A stretch of DNA of 64,000 bases from JBHPCZ01 sp042573625 (GCA_042573625.1 JBHPCZ010000002.1:12768-76767), one strand, 5' to 3'. Positions 35,562 through 45,098 are shown, numbered from the stretch's first letter. A program made the numbers and translations. Notes: generated by a model from the letters alone, not told the origin.

Positions 35562-36083
35562 TCACAACCCATCCGGCAAATCCACCCGCATGGTTTTATC
35601 CTTGAGGTCAATTTCGAGAACCACCGATTCAAGTACCGGAATCAGTACCTCATTATCCTTATCTCTGTTCGGGTCTTTCACAACCAGAACGTCGTTGCTC
35701 CCTGTGGAAATTATCGATTTCACGCGACCGACGTACTGATCATCTGTCGTGAAAACAGAAATGCCGATAATATCGTACCAGTAGTATGACCCCTCTTCCA
35801 GCTCGGGAAGATTCCTCTTTTCAATAAAAAGCTCCGAACCAACAAGCGTTTCAGCAAAACTAAGAGATGTTATCCCTTTCAGGGACATGAGCGTAATCTG
35901 CTTGTGGGGCTTTGCCCATTTTATCGTATATGCCTTCTCCCGTCCTTTTGTACTTCTCACCAGAATCAAGCTGTCTGTTCTGAATACCGAAGCTGATTCA
36001 GCATAGGAATAGACCTTGACATATCCTTTTAAGCCGTGGGTGCCAACAATCTTACCAATGAGAAGCAAATCATTTTTCTTCAC
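35562..36083 (-). CDS. rimM: Ribosome maturation factor RimM
   Basis: Assists 30S head assembly by binding S19. The 173-aa protein has the N-terminal beta-barrel IGKIVGTHGLKGYVKVY, LKGITSLSFAETLVGSELFI, and the PRC-barrel half with YYWYDIIG, DVLVVKDPNRDKDNEVLIP and VLEIDLKDKTMRVDLPDGL at the C-terminus. Family length. It starts four bases after the khpA stop. Confidence 0.96.
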   Translation of the reverse strand: MKKNDLLLIGKIVGTHGLKGYVKVYSYAESASVFRTDSLILVRSTKGREKAYTIKWAKPHKQITLMSLKGITSLSFAETLVGSELFIEKRNLPELEEGSYYWYDIIGISVFTTDDQYVGRVKSIISTGSNDVLVVKDPNRDKDNEVLIPVLESVVLEIDLKDKTMRVDLPDGL

Positions 36084-36087
36084 GAAA

Positions 36088-36318
36088 CTATTCTATAATC
36101 TCAAGGACCGTCCGTTTTTTTAACTTCGCAGAAGATGCGCTGAGTATGGTCCGCATGGATCGTGCAGTTCGACCCTGTTTGCCGATAACCTTCCCCAGAT
36201 CCTCTTTAGCCACTTTAAGTTCTAATACCGAAGTCTGGTTACCCTCCACCTCTGTTACTTTTACCTGCTCCGGATGGTCAACAAGTGCCTGGGCAATGTA
36301 AGTAATCAGATCTTTCAT
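36088..36318 (-). CDS. khpA: KH domain RNA-binding protein KhpA
   Basis: A 76-aa single KH domain with the conserved loop GKVIGKQGRTARSMRTIL near residue 38. KhpA with KhpB acts as an RNA chaperone in other bacteria. It is located between rpsP and rimM, the usual position in this operon. Length and GxxG loop fit exactly. Confidence 0.95.
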   Translation of the reverse strand: MKDLITYIAQALVDHPEQVKVTEVEGNQTSVLELKVAKEDLGKVIGKQGRTARSMRTILSASSAKLKKRTVLEIIE

Positions 36319-36362
36319 AGCTCCATCTCCTTTGTTGGCTGTTGAACCTCGGGGTAAAGATG

Positions 36363-36617
36363 CTAGGCAAAGTTAGCAAAAAAATTTTCTTTTTTCAAAA
36401 GGCTTTTTACAGTATCCGTAGGAATGGCGCCTTGATCCATCCAGTACTTGATCCGCTCTCCCTTCAGCGAAACTTCGGCGGGCTCCTTCAAGGGGTTGTA
36501 TGTACCGACTGCCTCCAGAAATTTTCCGTCCCTAGGGGATTCAAGGTCGGCGACAACAATTCGATAAAAAGGTTTTTTCTTTGCACCATGCCTGGCTAAT
36601 CTGATTTTTACTGACAT
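36363..36617 (-). CDS. rpsP: 30S ribosomal protein S16
   Basis: 84-aa S16 with MSVKIRLARHGAKKKPFYRI at the start, VVADLESPRDGKFLEAVGTY and WMDQGAIPTDTVKSLL; ordinary length. 12 bp after ffh and upstream of khpA, forming part of the ffh-to-rsmI operon. Confidence 0.97.
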   Translation of the reverse strand: MSVKIRLARHGAKKKPFYRIVVADLESPRDGKFLEAVGTYNPLKEPAEVSLKGERIKYWMDQGAIPTDTVKSLLKKENFFANFA

Positions 36618-36629
36618 ATACGGTCTCCT

Positions 36630-37961
36630 TCAAAATGGCAGCATGCCCCGGCCCATCCCGCGCATACCGCCTTTGTTTATTTGTTTGATCATTTTCAAAA
36701 CCTGCGAGTAATTTTTCAGCAGCTTGTTTATATCCCGTACACTAGTGCCGCTGCCTTTTGCAATCCTTTTCCGGCGGCTTCCGTTTATCATGGTATGTTG
36801 GCGCCGTTCCTGGGGCGTCATAGAATTGATGATGGCTTCGATTCTGACCAGTTCTTTTTCGTCTATGGTGAAATTTTTCAGATGATTACTTGTTCCAACA
36901 CCGGGAATCATCTTGATCAGATCCGACAGAGATCCCATTTTTCGGACCTGAACCATCTGATCACGGAAATCTTCCAGTGTGAATTGACTCTTTCTAAGCT
37001 TTTTCTCAAGCTCTACCGCCTTTTTCTCGTCAACAGCCTCCTGGGCCTTTTCGATCATGGTCAGGACATCCCCCATGCCCAGTATCCTGGAGGACATCCG
37101 ATCCGGATGAAAAGGTTCCAGCTCGTTCAGTTTTTCACCGACACCGACAAACTTGATCGGTTTGCCGGTTATCGACTTGATGGATATGGCCGCTCCGCCG
37201 CGGGCATCCCCATCCATCTTGGTGAGAACAACACCGCCGATATCCAACGCCTCATCAAATGATTCGGCAATGTTTACAGCGTCCTGACCCGTCATGGCGT
37301 CGGCCACAAGAAGGATGTCAGAGGGGCGAACAACATCCTTGATCTGGCAGAGCTCGGCCATCAAACCCTCATCAACATGCAGGCGCCCTGCAGTATCAAG
37401 AATCAGTACGTCACACCCTTCCTTGGGTGCCATCGCTCTGGCATCCTGGCAAATCCGGACCGGATCATTTTCCACGCTGGATGGAAAAACAGGGACGGAT
37501 AGCTGCTCCCCCAGCTTCTGCAACTGTTCAATGGCAGCAGGGCGATAGACATCGGCCGGGACAAGATATGGCTTTCTTCCCTTCTTTCTCAAAAAAACAG
37601 CAAGCTTCCCTGCCGTGGTTGTTTTACCGGAGCCCTGCAAGCCAACCAGCATTACCGATACCGGCGTTGAACCCGAAAGATCCAAGTCGGTATGGTGCCC
37701 CCCCATGAGTTCGGTAAGCTCATCGTTGACGATTTTAACAATCTGTTGACCGGGGGTCAGGCTCGCCATGACTTCCTGCCCAAGAGCCCGCTCTTTTATG
37801 TCAGTGACAAGCTTTTTAACAACCCTGAAGTGGACATCGGCTTCAAGAAGCGCCATCCTTACCGCCCTTAAACCCTCTTCAACATTCTTTTCCGTTAATT
37901 TGCCGTGCCCCTTGAGTTTTTTGAATATAATGTTAAGTTTATCACTTAAATTGTCGAACAT
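36630..37961 (-). CDS. ffh: Signal recognition particle protein Ffh
   Basis: GTPase subunit of SRP, partner of the SRP RNA at 3120-3373. The 443-aa protein has the N domain, G domain with GLQGSGKTTTAGKLA near residue 107, DTAGRLHVDE near 190 and TKMDGDARGG near 247, and the methionine-rich M domain ending MRGMGRGMLPF. The M domain includes GSGTSVRDINKLLKNY, which contacts RNA. First gene in the ffh-rpsP-khpA-rimM-trmD operon. rlmN is transcribed divergently from 139 bp away. Confidence 0.97.
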   Translation of the reverse strand: MFDNLSDKLNIIFKKLKGHGKLTEKNVEEGLRAVRMALLEADVHFRVVKKLVTDIKERALGQEVMASLTPGQQIVKIVNDELTELMGGHHTDLDLSGSTPVSVMLVGLQGSGKTTTAGKLAVFLRKKGRKPYLVPADVYRPAAIEQLQKLGEQLSVPVFPSSVENDPVRICQDARAMAPKEGCDVLILDTAGRLHVDEGLMAELCQIKDVVRPSDILLVADAMTGQDAVNIAESFDEALDIGGVVLTKMDGDARGGAAISIKSITGKPIKFVGVGEKLNELEPFHPDRMSSRILGMGDVLTMIEKAQEAVDEKKAVELEKKLRKSQFTLEDFRDQMVQVRKMGSLSDLIKMIPGVGTSNHLKNFTIDEKELVRIEAIINSMTPQERRQHTMINGSRRKRIAKGSGTSVRDINKLLKNYSQVLKMIKQINKGGMRGMGRGMLPF

Positions 37962-38100
37962 AAATTCCCCGAGAAAAATTGCGATTTAAAACCATTTAGA
38001 TTAATGATAAAAACAAAATATGTCAACAAAAATAAAATCTTCGAACAATTCTGCCCATGCCGGTTTGGGTGCTGATTTGTTCAAATTTTCGGATTAAAAA

Positions 38101-39153
38101 ATGGCTCCGATATTAGAAAAAAAAGACATTAAAGATCTTACAATTGAGCAGCTCGTTTCCTGGCTTGAAGAACGCGACATTCAAGCCTTTCGTGCCAAGC
38201 AAATCCTGAAATGGATTTACCATCGCCAGGCCGATGCATTTGGCGTCATGACCGATTTAGGAAAAGAAATGAGACAGCAGCTTTCAAGTCATTTCAGTAT
38301 TAACCGTCTGGAAAAAACTCGAATCGAAACATCTAAAGACGGCTCTAAAAAATACCTTTTTAAGCTCGAAGATGGAACATACATTGAAAGTGTGCTCATA
38401 CCGGAGAAAAAGCACGATACACTCTGCCTGTCCAGCCAAGTGGGCTGTGCCCAAGGGTGCAGATTTTGTCTGACCGCCAGAGGCAGTTTCGCTCGAAACC
38501 TTTCACAAGGCGAAATTATCGCCCAGGTGCGAGACATTGCCAACGATATGGAAGATCCTTCCCGATTAACCAACATTGTCTTTATGGGAATGGGTGAGCC
38601 CCTGGCCAATTATCGCAACGTCGTCAACGCGATTCAGATCATTGCCGACAGTGAAATCGGGCTGGGATTTTCCAGCCGCAGGATTACCGTCTCCACGGCA
38701 GGCCTGATTCCCAGGATTGCTGACCTGGGTCGCGATACAGCGGCCAATCTGGCCATTTCCCTAAACGCTGCGGATAACACGACGCGAAACAGGCTGATGC
38801 CCATTAACCGAAAATATCCGATCGAAAAGCTGATTGACGCATGTCGCTCATATCCGTTGCAGCAGCGCCGACGGATTACTTTTGAATATATTCTTTTAAA
38901 GGGAATCAACGATTCTCCACAAGACGCGAAACGCCTCGCCAAGCTGCTCAGACCGGTCAAGGCAAAAATAAACCTCATCCCTTTTAATGACTTCGAAGAC
39001 AGCGAATTCCAGCGCCCTGAAGACTCCGTAATACAAAACTTCAGGGAAATCCTGCATAACGCCAATTACACGGCCATCATCCGTCACAGTAAAGGGCAGG
39101 ATATCTCCGCGGCGTGCGGGCAGTTAAGTGCGAAAATATTAGATGATGGTTAA
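38101..39153 (+). CDS. rlmN: 23S rRNA / tRNA adenine-C2 methyltransferase RlmN
   Basis: Radical-SAM enzyme that makes m2A2503 in 23S rRNA and m2A37 in tRNA. The 350-aa protein has the cluster motif CAQGCRFC near residue 117, GMGEPLANY near 165, and the mechanistic C-terminal cysteine in DISAACGQLSAK near 340. The N-terminal HhH-like domain with RAKQILKWIYHR is also present. Divergent from the ffh operon, followed by a decayed repeat element. Confidence 0.96.
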   Translation: MAPILEKKDIKDLTIEQLVSWLEERDIQAFRAKQILKWIYHRQADAFGVMTDLGKEMRQQLSSHFSINRLEKTRIETSKDGSKKYLFKLEDGTYIESVLIPEKKHDTLCLSSQVGCAQGCRFCLTARGSFARNLSQGEIIAQVRDIANDMEDPSRLTNIVFMGMGEPLANYRNVVNAIQIIADSEIGLGFSSRRITVSTAGLIPRIADLGRDTAANLAISLNAADNTTRNRLMPINRKYPIEKLIDACRSYPLQQRRRITFEYILLKGINDSPQDAKRLAKLLRPVKAKINLIPFNDFEDSEFQRPEDSVIQNFREILHNANYTAIIRHSKGQDISAACGQLSAKILDDG

Positions 39154-39167
39154 AGATAACGGTTAAG

Positions 39168-39430
39168 TTATTTATAGATGGTTCTTTTCCAGTTTAGTTG
39201 GAGAAGAGGGTTCGAGGATTCAAGGGGGCAAGGGTTCAAGTGTTTGTACTCCAACAATTTTATCAGCGCTTTGAGCATCCCTTCAACTTCTTCTGTATCA
39301 TCCTTGAGAGCATTTAAATTTTCTTTATTTACATAATTTAATTCACCTGAAAGCAGGAGCTGGGGCTCCAATTCGCAAAAAGAACAATAGGCAATATATA
39401 ATGACCCAGGTCGTCAGCAGCTGAATTTCT
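39168..39430 (-). pseudogene. Remnant of a four-helix-bundle (S23/IVP-like) protein gene
   Basis: Translating the minus strand gives YGRNSAADDLG near 39400-39435. A shift to the next frame follows, with SLYIAYCSFCELEPQLLLSG near 39340-39390, continuing to LNYVNKENLNALKDD and VEGMLKALIKLLEYK. This reads like the C-terminal two thirds of a four-helix-bundle protein of the kind found in 23S rRNA intervening sequences. A frameshift and loss of the N-terminus make it a pseudogene. It is enclosed by inverted repeats (see the element entry). Confidence 0.65.
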
Positions 39431-39490
39431 GCCATACTTTTTAACTCTTTATAATTTTTAAGTATTTCCCTCGAACCCTTGAACCCTCTG
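39205..39490. mobile_element. Decayed four-helix-bundle-type repeat element, copy 1
   Basis: The left end GAGGGTTCGAGGATTCAAGG and the right end (inverse GAGGGTTCAAGGGTTCGAGG) are near-perfect inverted repeats of about 20 bp. The interior includes the four-helix-bundle gene remnant. The right half also matches copy 2 at 30452-30622 (TAATTTTTAAGTATTTC and TAATTTCTAAGCATTTC). No transposase is present. It occupies most of the gap between rlmN and the convergent PP-loop gene. Confidence 0.65.
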
Positions 39491-39538
39491 CGCCTTAAAT
39501 CCTTTCAAAATCATCAATTTTTTTTGGAGATGATTCTT

Positions 39539-40534
39539 CTATATCAAGAGATGCCGGATCTCCCTTGGCGGCGTTCCGATCACCTTAACAACCGCCTGAT
39601 CTTGAGGCGTAATAATCGTCACATCGATCTCTTTATTATCCGGCGCCTTGCTGTAGCCGACACAAATCGAGGCAGCCCGGGCCAAGCTGTCTTTCCCGCC
39701 GCCATTTGGCACCAGAACGGTCGGCCCCGGAAAACCACTGACTTTGATCAGGGTGTCCTGCTCTGGAATATAATACTTTTTTACATTTTCATTGTCCTTT
39801 TGCGTGCGGCCGACGACAATTTTTGTTTTTTGATCCAAACGAAGATGGCGGCCATGGCTCAAAAGATAAAGTTCTTCTACGGAATAATCGTTCTGGTGTT
39901 TAAAAAGATCTTTCAGGCGGTCGGAATACCCCTTGTCCGTCAGCAGACAGCCGCCGGCAGGGGAAGGATAGTCGGAAATACCGAATTCTTCGGCCAGTTC
40001 AATCTGGGGCTTTCGGGATCTTCCTGAAATATCGAGGAGCATTTCCCTGTCCACCAGACCCTCTTGCTCCGGAAGGGTAACCGGGAGTCTTTGGGCGCTC
40101 AAAGGGCGCACAATGAGGCCGTCAAACCCGGATGCTTTTTCCACATATCGAAGCGACGGTTTGGTCTGGGACATCGGACGCTGGCCCACCACTTCTCCGC
40201 TGAAGAGAAAATCAAACCCCTTCTCTTTCATTCTCTCACCGGCCAGCCTGAACATCAAGGCATGACAATCCAGGCACGGGTTCATATGCTTTCCATATCC
40301 GCAAGGGGGATTTTTCAGCATCTCGAGATAAACCGTTGTTATATCCCGAACAGTGATCGGTATCCCGGTCGAGCGCGCGGCTTGCCGGGCTTTAGTCGAT
40401 GAAAAAAACGGCGTTTCAAAGGTTATCCACGCCACTTCTATGCCCTGTCGTTTCAGAACCAGGGCAGACAAAATGCTGTCGAGACCGCCGGAACAAAGAC
40501 CCAAGCCTCGAACTTTTCCTCGATGCGAATTCAT
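39539..40534 (-). CDS. PP-loop tRNA thiolation-type protein with NFACT-R-like C-terminus
   Basis: A 331-aa cytosolic protein. The N-terminal PP-loop ATPase has LCSGGLDSILSALVL near residue 13, as in ThiI and MnmA. Cysteines in NPCLDCHALM near 87 (CxxC) and GGCLLTD near 197 match the spacing of cluster ligands in [4Fe-4S]-dependent, rhodanese-free tRNA thiolases. The C-terminal ~110 residues (KIVVGRTQKDNENV, SGFPGPTVLVP, then AASICVGYSKAP) resemble the NFACT-R_2 RNA-binding domain. I infer a 4-thiouridine-type tRNA modification enzyme; substrate and cluster are not shown by sequence. Convergent with rlmN across the repeat element. Confidence 0.8.
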   Translation of the reverse strand: MNSHRGKVRGLGLCSGGLDSILSALVLKRQGIEVAWITFETPFFSSTKARQAARSTGIPITVRDITTVYLEMLKNPPCGYGKHMNPCLDCHALMFRLAGERMKEKGFDFLFSGEVVGQRPMSQTKPSLRYVEKASGFDGLIVRPLSAQRLPVTLPEQEGLVDREMLLDISGRSRKPQIELAEEFGISDYPSPAGGCLLTDKGYSDRLKDLFKHQNDYSVEELYLLSHGRHLRLDQKTKIVVGRTQKDNENVKKYYIPEQDTLIKVSGFPGPTVLVPNGGGKDSLARAASICVGYSKAPDNKEIDVTIITPQDQAVVKVIGTPPREIRHLLI

Positions 40535-40652
40535 GATATACGAGTAATTCCTAACTTATATTTTTTTAGACAGGATTCACCTGATTAGCTGGATTAAAAT
40601 ATCCTGAACATCCTGTTGATCGTGTCAAAAATGTGCTCAAAGGATTTAAATC

Positions 40653-41294
40653 ATGGTGAAGCGTAAATCACGTACAGATAAGATTCTTAAAATTCTAAGG
40701 ACAACCTACCCGAATGTCAAGACGCAGCTGAGGCACAAAAACCCCTTTCAACTCCTCGTGGCGACCATACTCTCGGCCCAGTGCACCGACCGGCAGGTAA
40801 ACGCCGTAACACCGGGGCTATTTAAAAAGTTGAAAACCCCCGATGATTTTGCCGGCGCATCCATTGAGACAATTGAAACACTCATCCACTCAACCGGTTT
40901 CTATCGAAACAAGGCTAAAAATATTCAAAACTGTTCGAAAACCCTTCTTGAAAAATTCAACGGTAAGGTTCCTGATAAATTGGAGGAACTCATACAGCTT
41001 CCAGGCGTGGGGCGTAAAACCGCCAATGTTGTCCTGGGCGCGGCTTTCGGCGTTCCGGGGATTGTTGTGGATACCCATGTGGCGCGGATTTCGAAAAGGC
41101 TGGGGCTAACAAAACAAAAAGATCCGGTTAAGATTGAATTCGATCTTATGGAAATAATACCCGAAGCATCGTGGAATGCCTTTTCCCTGCAACTTATTTA
41201 TTTTGGAAGGGCCATTTGCAAGGCAAGAAAACCCGATTGTCCGGTTTGTCCCCTCTACGATCTATGCGACTATCCGGCCAAAGTTTCTACTTAG
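40653..41294 (+). CDS. nth: Endonuclease III
   Basis: DNA glycosylase/AP lyase for oxidised pyrimidines. The 213-aa protein has the helix-hairpin-helix LIQLPGVGRKTANVVLG near residue 112, which contains the catalytic lysine, and VDTHVARISKRLGL with the catalytic Asp near 140. The C-terminal [4Fe-4S] site is Cx6Cx2Cx5C (CKARKPDCPVCPLYDLC). AAAGGA precedes the ATG. Its upstream neighbour on the opposite strand is the PP-loop gene. Confidence 0.97.
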   Translation: MVKRKSRTDKILKILRTTYPNVKTQLRHKNPFQLLVATILSAQCTDRQVNAVTPGLFKKLKTPDDFAGASIETIETLIHSTGFYRNKAKNIQNCSKTLLEKFNGKVPDKLEELIQLPGVGRKTANVVLGAAFGVPGIVVDTHVARISKRLGLTKQKDPVKIEFDLMEIIPEASWNAFSLQLIYFGRAICKARKPDCPVCPLYDLCDYPAKVST

Positions 41295-42021
41295 TACTAT
41301 AATTCGTAAATTTGGGGGCGTATTATAATGAACTTTACCGCCCGCTTCGCTCGAGACAAAGAGAGCGCAGAATTAGATGTTTTTTTCCTTTTCTGTTGCC
41401 CCCTGTTAAATGGCTTTCAGGCTATCGTTTGGTGATAAGGTATGGAGGTATCTCAAAAAATTCAGACCATTGACAAGTTGTTTCTATTGCAGAGTACCAG
41501 ATATCACCACCTCAACAAATAATTCCAGAACAATAAATAAGAGATTTCTCGGTTCTTATATGAGCCTAAATTCCGCCGCTCAGTTTATACTACACCCTAA
41601 TAGCCGGATATGCCCAGTTATACATCCTTACAATTTTGATAGCATTTTCACCTTTGATATTGTCTGCTGTTAGGTGCACCGCATATTCTTGAAGAATTTA
41701 AAGCAGCATATGTGCGTGTTTCCATCAGATGTCCTTCAATACTTTTATCTCCCCTTTTGTACTGTGAAATCTCTCAAAACATTGCCATATTATTTTTATC
41801 TTCTGGACCAATAAAAACTTTTTTCAGATCTTTTGGAATCTACATAAAGTGATACTTGCAATACCATTTTGAATAACTTAAACTTTGAAAAAATTACATC
41901 AAAATCCTCTCCTCGTAAAGGCTGGGCGGTTTATATTTAGGGGGTTTTAATATGTCCACGAATAATTTATTCTGAAATCCAAAGATTTCTATACTCTTAT
42001 CGACTATACGTATCGACCCAA
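41295..42021. other. 727-bp intergenic region before glnE
   Basis: No supportable gene; an 87-codon frame at 41410 has no ribosome-binding site and no family features. No sigma-54 motif was found close to glnE. The glnE promoter is not assigned. Confidence 0.4.
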
Positions 42022-44913
42022 ATGAAACGAACAAACAACCCCTTGCAAGATCTTTCAGAAGAATTCAAAATTAAATGGGATGCATTCTGCCATTCAGCTT
42101 CAGATGCCGGCCTAACACCCCCCGATGATCCAGCAATCATTGCTGCTGCAAAGCGAATTTTTCCCTTTAGTGATTTTGTATCAAAAAGCTGCATCCGCGA
42201 TCCTGAGATGTTTGAAGATCTGCTGCAAAGCGGAAACCTTCAAAGACGGTTCATGCCAGGTGAATACATTACAATGCTTGAATCGTTTCTTTCTGAGGCC
42301 AGAGACGATGAACAGCTTTCCTTCCTGCTACGCCGATTTCGACGCCGTGAAATGGTTCGGATTGCCTGGCGTGACCTTTCAGGCTGGTCCGATCTTTCAG
42401 AGACCATGGCCGGTCTATCAGCTCTTGCCGATGCCTGTTTGGATCGAGCTGTGTCTCTATTACATGAGTGGCATTGCTCAGAGCATGGTATCCCGACAGG
42501 ACAAGACGGCTTGCCACAAAAACTGGTTGTGTTGGGAATGGGAAAGCTTGGCGGCCGGGAGTTAAACTTTTCCTCTGACATCGACCTGATTTTCGCCTAT
42601 CCTGAGCCGGGTGAAACACGCGGCGGCAAAGAATCGATGCGGAATGATGAATTTTTCATTCGCCTGTGCCGCCGACTCATAAAAGTCATCGGCGCGAACA
42701 CTTCAGAGGGAATCGTTTTTCGAGTCGATATGGACCTCCGGCCGCATGGCGAAACCGGCCCCCTGGTCATGAGTTTCGATGCCATGGAGGAATATTACCA
42801 GGAACAGGGGCGGGAGTGGGAACGATACGCGTGGGTCAAGGCAAGGGTGGTTGCGGGTGACATGCAGGCCGGCGCTCGACTCCTGGAAAGGCTTAAACCG
42901 TTTATCTATAGAAGATACCTGGATTTTGGCGCTTTTGAATCATTGCGGAACATGAAGCAGATGATCGCCCTTGAAGTGAAACGTAAAGGAATGACAAGCA
43001 ACATCAAACTCGGTCCCGGGGGGATACGTGAAATTGAATTCTTCGGCCAGGTATTTCAGCTCATCCGCGGCGGTGTATCACCTTCACTTCAGGAGTGCAG
43101 CATCTTAAAGGCGCTGAAGGTTCTGGCCCTTGAGAATTACATTCCATTGAACGTATGTGATAAACTCACAAACGCGTACGAATTTCTGCGCGAAGTAGAG
43201 CATCGACTTCAGGAATTTTCCGACCAGCAGACCCATGAACTTCCTGCGGACCCTGCTGCAAAAATGCGGCTGGCCGCATCCATGGGCTTTGAGGATCCCG
43301 AAGCGTTTGCCCATTGTCTTGAAGGGCACAGGGAACGGGTTCACCGCTATTTTAATGAATTGCTCGAGGTCAATGATGCAGCGGACACGGACGGGCAAGT
43401 TGAAGTAGTGGATATCGGCTTAAAAGCCGTGTGGAATGACCCGGTGAAAGATGATAAAAATCGATATGTGCTGGAAGGAATCGGTTTTGAAGACGCCGAC
43501 GAAGCGATACGTCTTCTGAATTACCTGCGAAACGATCCGGCAACCCGTTCACTCAGCAGAGAAGGCCGGAACCGCCTCGACAGGCTGATTCCGCGCCTGT
43601 TGAAAACCATCGGCCGGTCCGAACACCCGCGTCCTGTCCTGGGTCGGATCATCGACCTGGTAAAGACCATCCAGCAGCGTACCAATTATCTGGCCCTCCT
43701 TCTTGAGGAATCCACGGCGATTACCCACCTGGTAAAACTTGCAAATGCCAGCCCATGGATTATCTCATATCTGTCCCGACATCCCGTACTTCTGGATGAA
43801 CTTCTCGATCCCCGTTCCCTTTATCTGCCTCCTGAAAAACCGGATCTCATAAAAGAACTACGCAAAAGACTCAAGGGTATAGATCTACACAACCTTGAAC
43901 ATCAGATTGAAGAATTGTGCATTTTTAAACAGGTGAACACCTTGCGAGTGTCTGCAGCAGATATCAGCGGCGCCCTTCCACTGATGCGGACCAGCGACCA
44001 CCTTACCTATATTGCAGAGACAATCCTGGATGAAGTCCTTGACCTTTCGTGGAACCATCTGATTGAGAAACACGGAATTCCAACCTGTCAAATGAATGGA
44101 AAGAGAATCGACAGAGGGTTTGCGGTGGTTGCATACGGGAAGCTCGGCGGTATTGAGCTCGGTTACGGGTCTGACCTCGACCTGGTTTTTCTCCATGCCG
44201 GTACCCAGCGGGAGACCCGTGGCGGAAGGACCCCCGTGGACAGTACCCAGTTTTTTGCCCGCCTCGGACAGAGAGTCGTCCACATTTTATCTGCCCACAC
44301 GTCCGCCGGGGTGCTTTATGAACCGGATATGCGATTGCGGCCCAGCGGCGGTTCCGGTCCCCTGGTCAGCCACATCCAAGGATTTGGGGAATATCAGATG
44401 AATAAAGCCTGGACCTGGGAGCATCAGGCCCTTGTCAGAGCAAGGCCGATGAGCGGTGATATTCAGGTGATGAAACGCTTTGAGCAGATCCGAAAAGCGG
44501 TGCTCGCCCGCCCTAGAAGCAAAGCCAAACTTCAAAAGGAAATTACGGAGATGCGCGAACGGATACGCAGAGAACTCTTAAGACCTGAACCGGGTGTTTT
44601 TGATCTCAAGCAGGATAGCGGTGGAATTGTTGACATCGAATTTTTGGTTCAATATCTGGTGCTTTTAAAGTCCAATGAATTCAGTGATCTCCTGAGGTGG
44701 ACCGACAATGTCCGCGTCCTCGAAACCCTGATCGAAACGGAGGTACTTGAGAAAGACGCAGCCGCTATTCTCAAAGAGGCTTATCTCGCCTATCGGGCAG
44801 CGGTTCACAGGCTAAACCTCCAGGAAAAACCCGCCACGGTGCCCGATGAACAGTTCGGCGGTCTGCGAAAAAACATCCTGGAGATCTGGAAAGCGTTTAT
44901 GGAATCAGATTAG
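42022..44913 (+). CDS. glnE: Bifunctional glutamine synthetase adenylyltransferase/deadenylase GlnE
   Basis: Adds or removes AMP on a tyrosine of glutamine synthetase to switch it off or on. The 963-aa protein has two nucleotidyltransferase halves, each with a G-x-x-K-L-G-G...DxD core: GMGKLGGRELNFSSDIDLI near residue 172 and AYGKLGGIELGYGSDLDLVF near 702. A PII/GlnD-type regulatory helical linker lies between. Full length for the family. The 5' end has no strong ribosome-binding site. It is 350 bp ahead of glnD and probably separately transcribed. Confidence 0.96.
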   Translation: MKRTNNPLQDLSEEFKIKWDAFCHSASDAGLTPPDDPAIIAAAKRIFPFSDFVSKSCIRDPEMFEDLLQSGNLQRRFMPGEYITMLESFLSEARDDEQLSFLLRRFRRREMVRIAWRDLSGWSDLSETMAGLSALADACLDRAVSLLHEWHCSEHGIPTGQDGLPQKLVVLGMGKLGGRELNFSSDIDLIFAYPEPGETRGGKESMRNDEFFIRLCRRLIKVIGANTSEGIVFRVDMDLRPHGETGPLVMSFDAMEEYYQEQGREWERYAWVKARVVAGDMQAGARLLERLKPFIYRRYLDFGAFESLRNMKQMIALEVKRKGMTSNIKLGPGGIREIEFFGQVFQLIRGGVSPSLQECSILKALKVLALENYIPLNVCDKLTNAYEFLREVEHRLQEFSDQQTHELPADPAAKMRLAASMGFEDPEAFAHCLEGHRERVHRYFNELLEVNDAADTDGQVEVVDIGLKAVWNDPVKDDKNRYVLEGIGFEDADEAIRLLNYLRNDPATRSLSREGRNRLDRLIPRLLKTIGRSEHPRPVLGRIIDLVKTIQQRTNYLALLLEESTAITHLVKLANASPWIISYLSRHPVLLDELLDPRSLYLPPEKPDLIKELRKRLKGIDLHNLEHQIEELCIFKQVNTLRVSAADISGALPLMRTSDHLTYIAETILDEVLDLSWNHLIEKHGIPTCQMNGKRIDRGFAVVAYGKLGGIELGYGSDLDLVFLHAGTQRETRGGRTPVDSTQFFARLGQRVVHILSAHTSAGVLYEPDMRLRPSGGSGPLVSHIQGFGEYQMNKAWTWEHQALVRARPMSGDIQVMKRFEQIRKAVLARPRSKAKLQKEITEMRERIRRELLRPEPGVFDLKQDSGGIVDIEFLVQYLVLLKSNEFSDLLRWTDNVRVLETLIETEVLEKDAAAILKEAYLAYRAAVHRLNLQEKPATVPDEQFGGLRKNILEIWKAFMESD

Positions 44914-45053
44914 CTCGAATCTTCCGTAAGAGAATCGGGTTCGTCGCCGGCATTCTCCATCATTCTCCACGGATTGTAAAAAATATCCGCGATGATTACC
45001 TGCACAGGAAATTATTCCCCGTACGCCACCAACCGCACTTTTAGATTTCAATG

Positions 45054-45067
45054 TTACATTTTTGCAA
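45054..45067 (+). promoter_or_regulatory. Enhancer-like site 1, TTACA-N4-TGCAA
   Basis: First of two matching sites: TTACA, four T, TGCAA. Its centre is about 122 bp upstream of the -24 element. A second identical half-site pair is at 45085-45098, 31 bp away (near three DNA turns). The wider stretch also forms an inverted repeat ATGTTACATTTTTGCAA / ATGTTGCATTTTTGTAA. Likely bound by the activator of the glnD promoter; the protein is not identified. Confidence 0.55.
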
Positions 45068-45084
45068 TTTGCAGGGCCTAAATA

Positions 45085-45098
45085 TTACAAAAATGCAA
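45085..45098 (+). promoter_or_regulatory. Enhancer-like site 2, TTACA-N4-TGCAA
   Basis: TTACA, four A, TGCAA, identical in its arms to site 1 and centred 31 bp downstream, about 91 bp before the -24 element. The spacing and distance are what enhancer-binding proteins use. Confidence 0.55.

Noticed and set aside
41410..41673. 87-codon frame before glnE
   Set aside because: No ribosome-binding site, odd composition, no neighbour logic.
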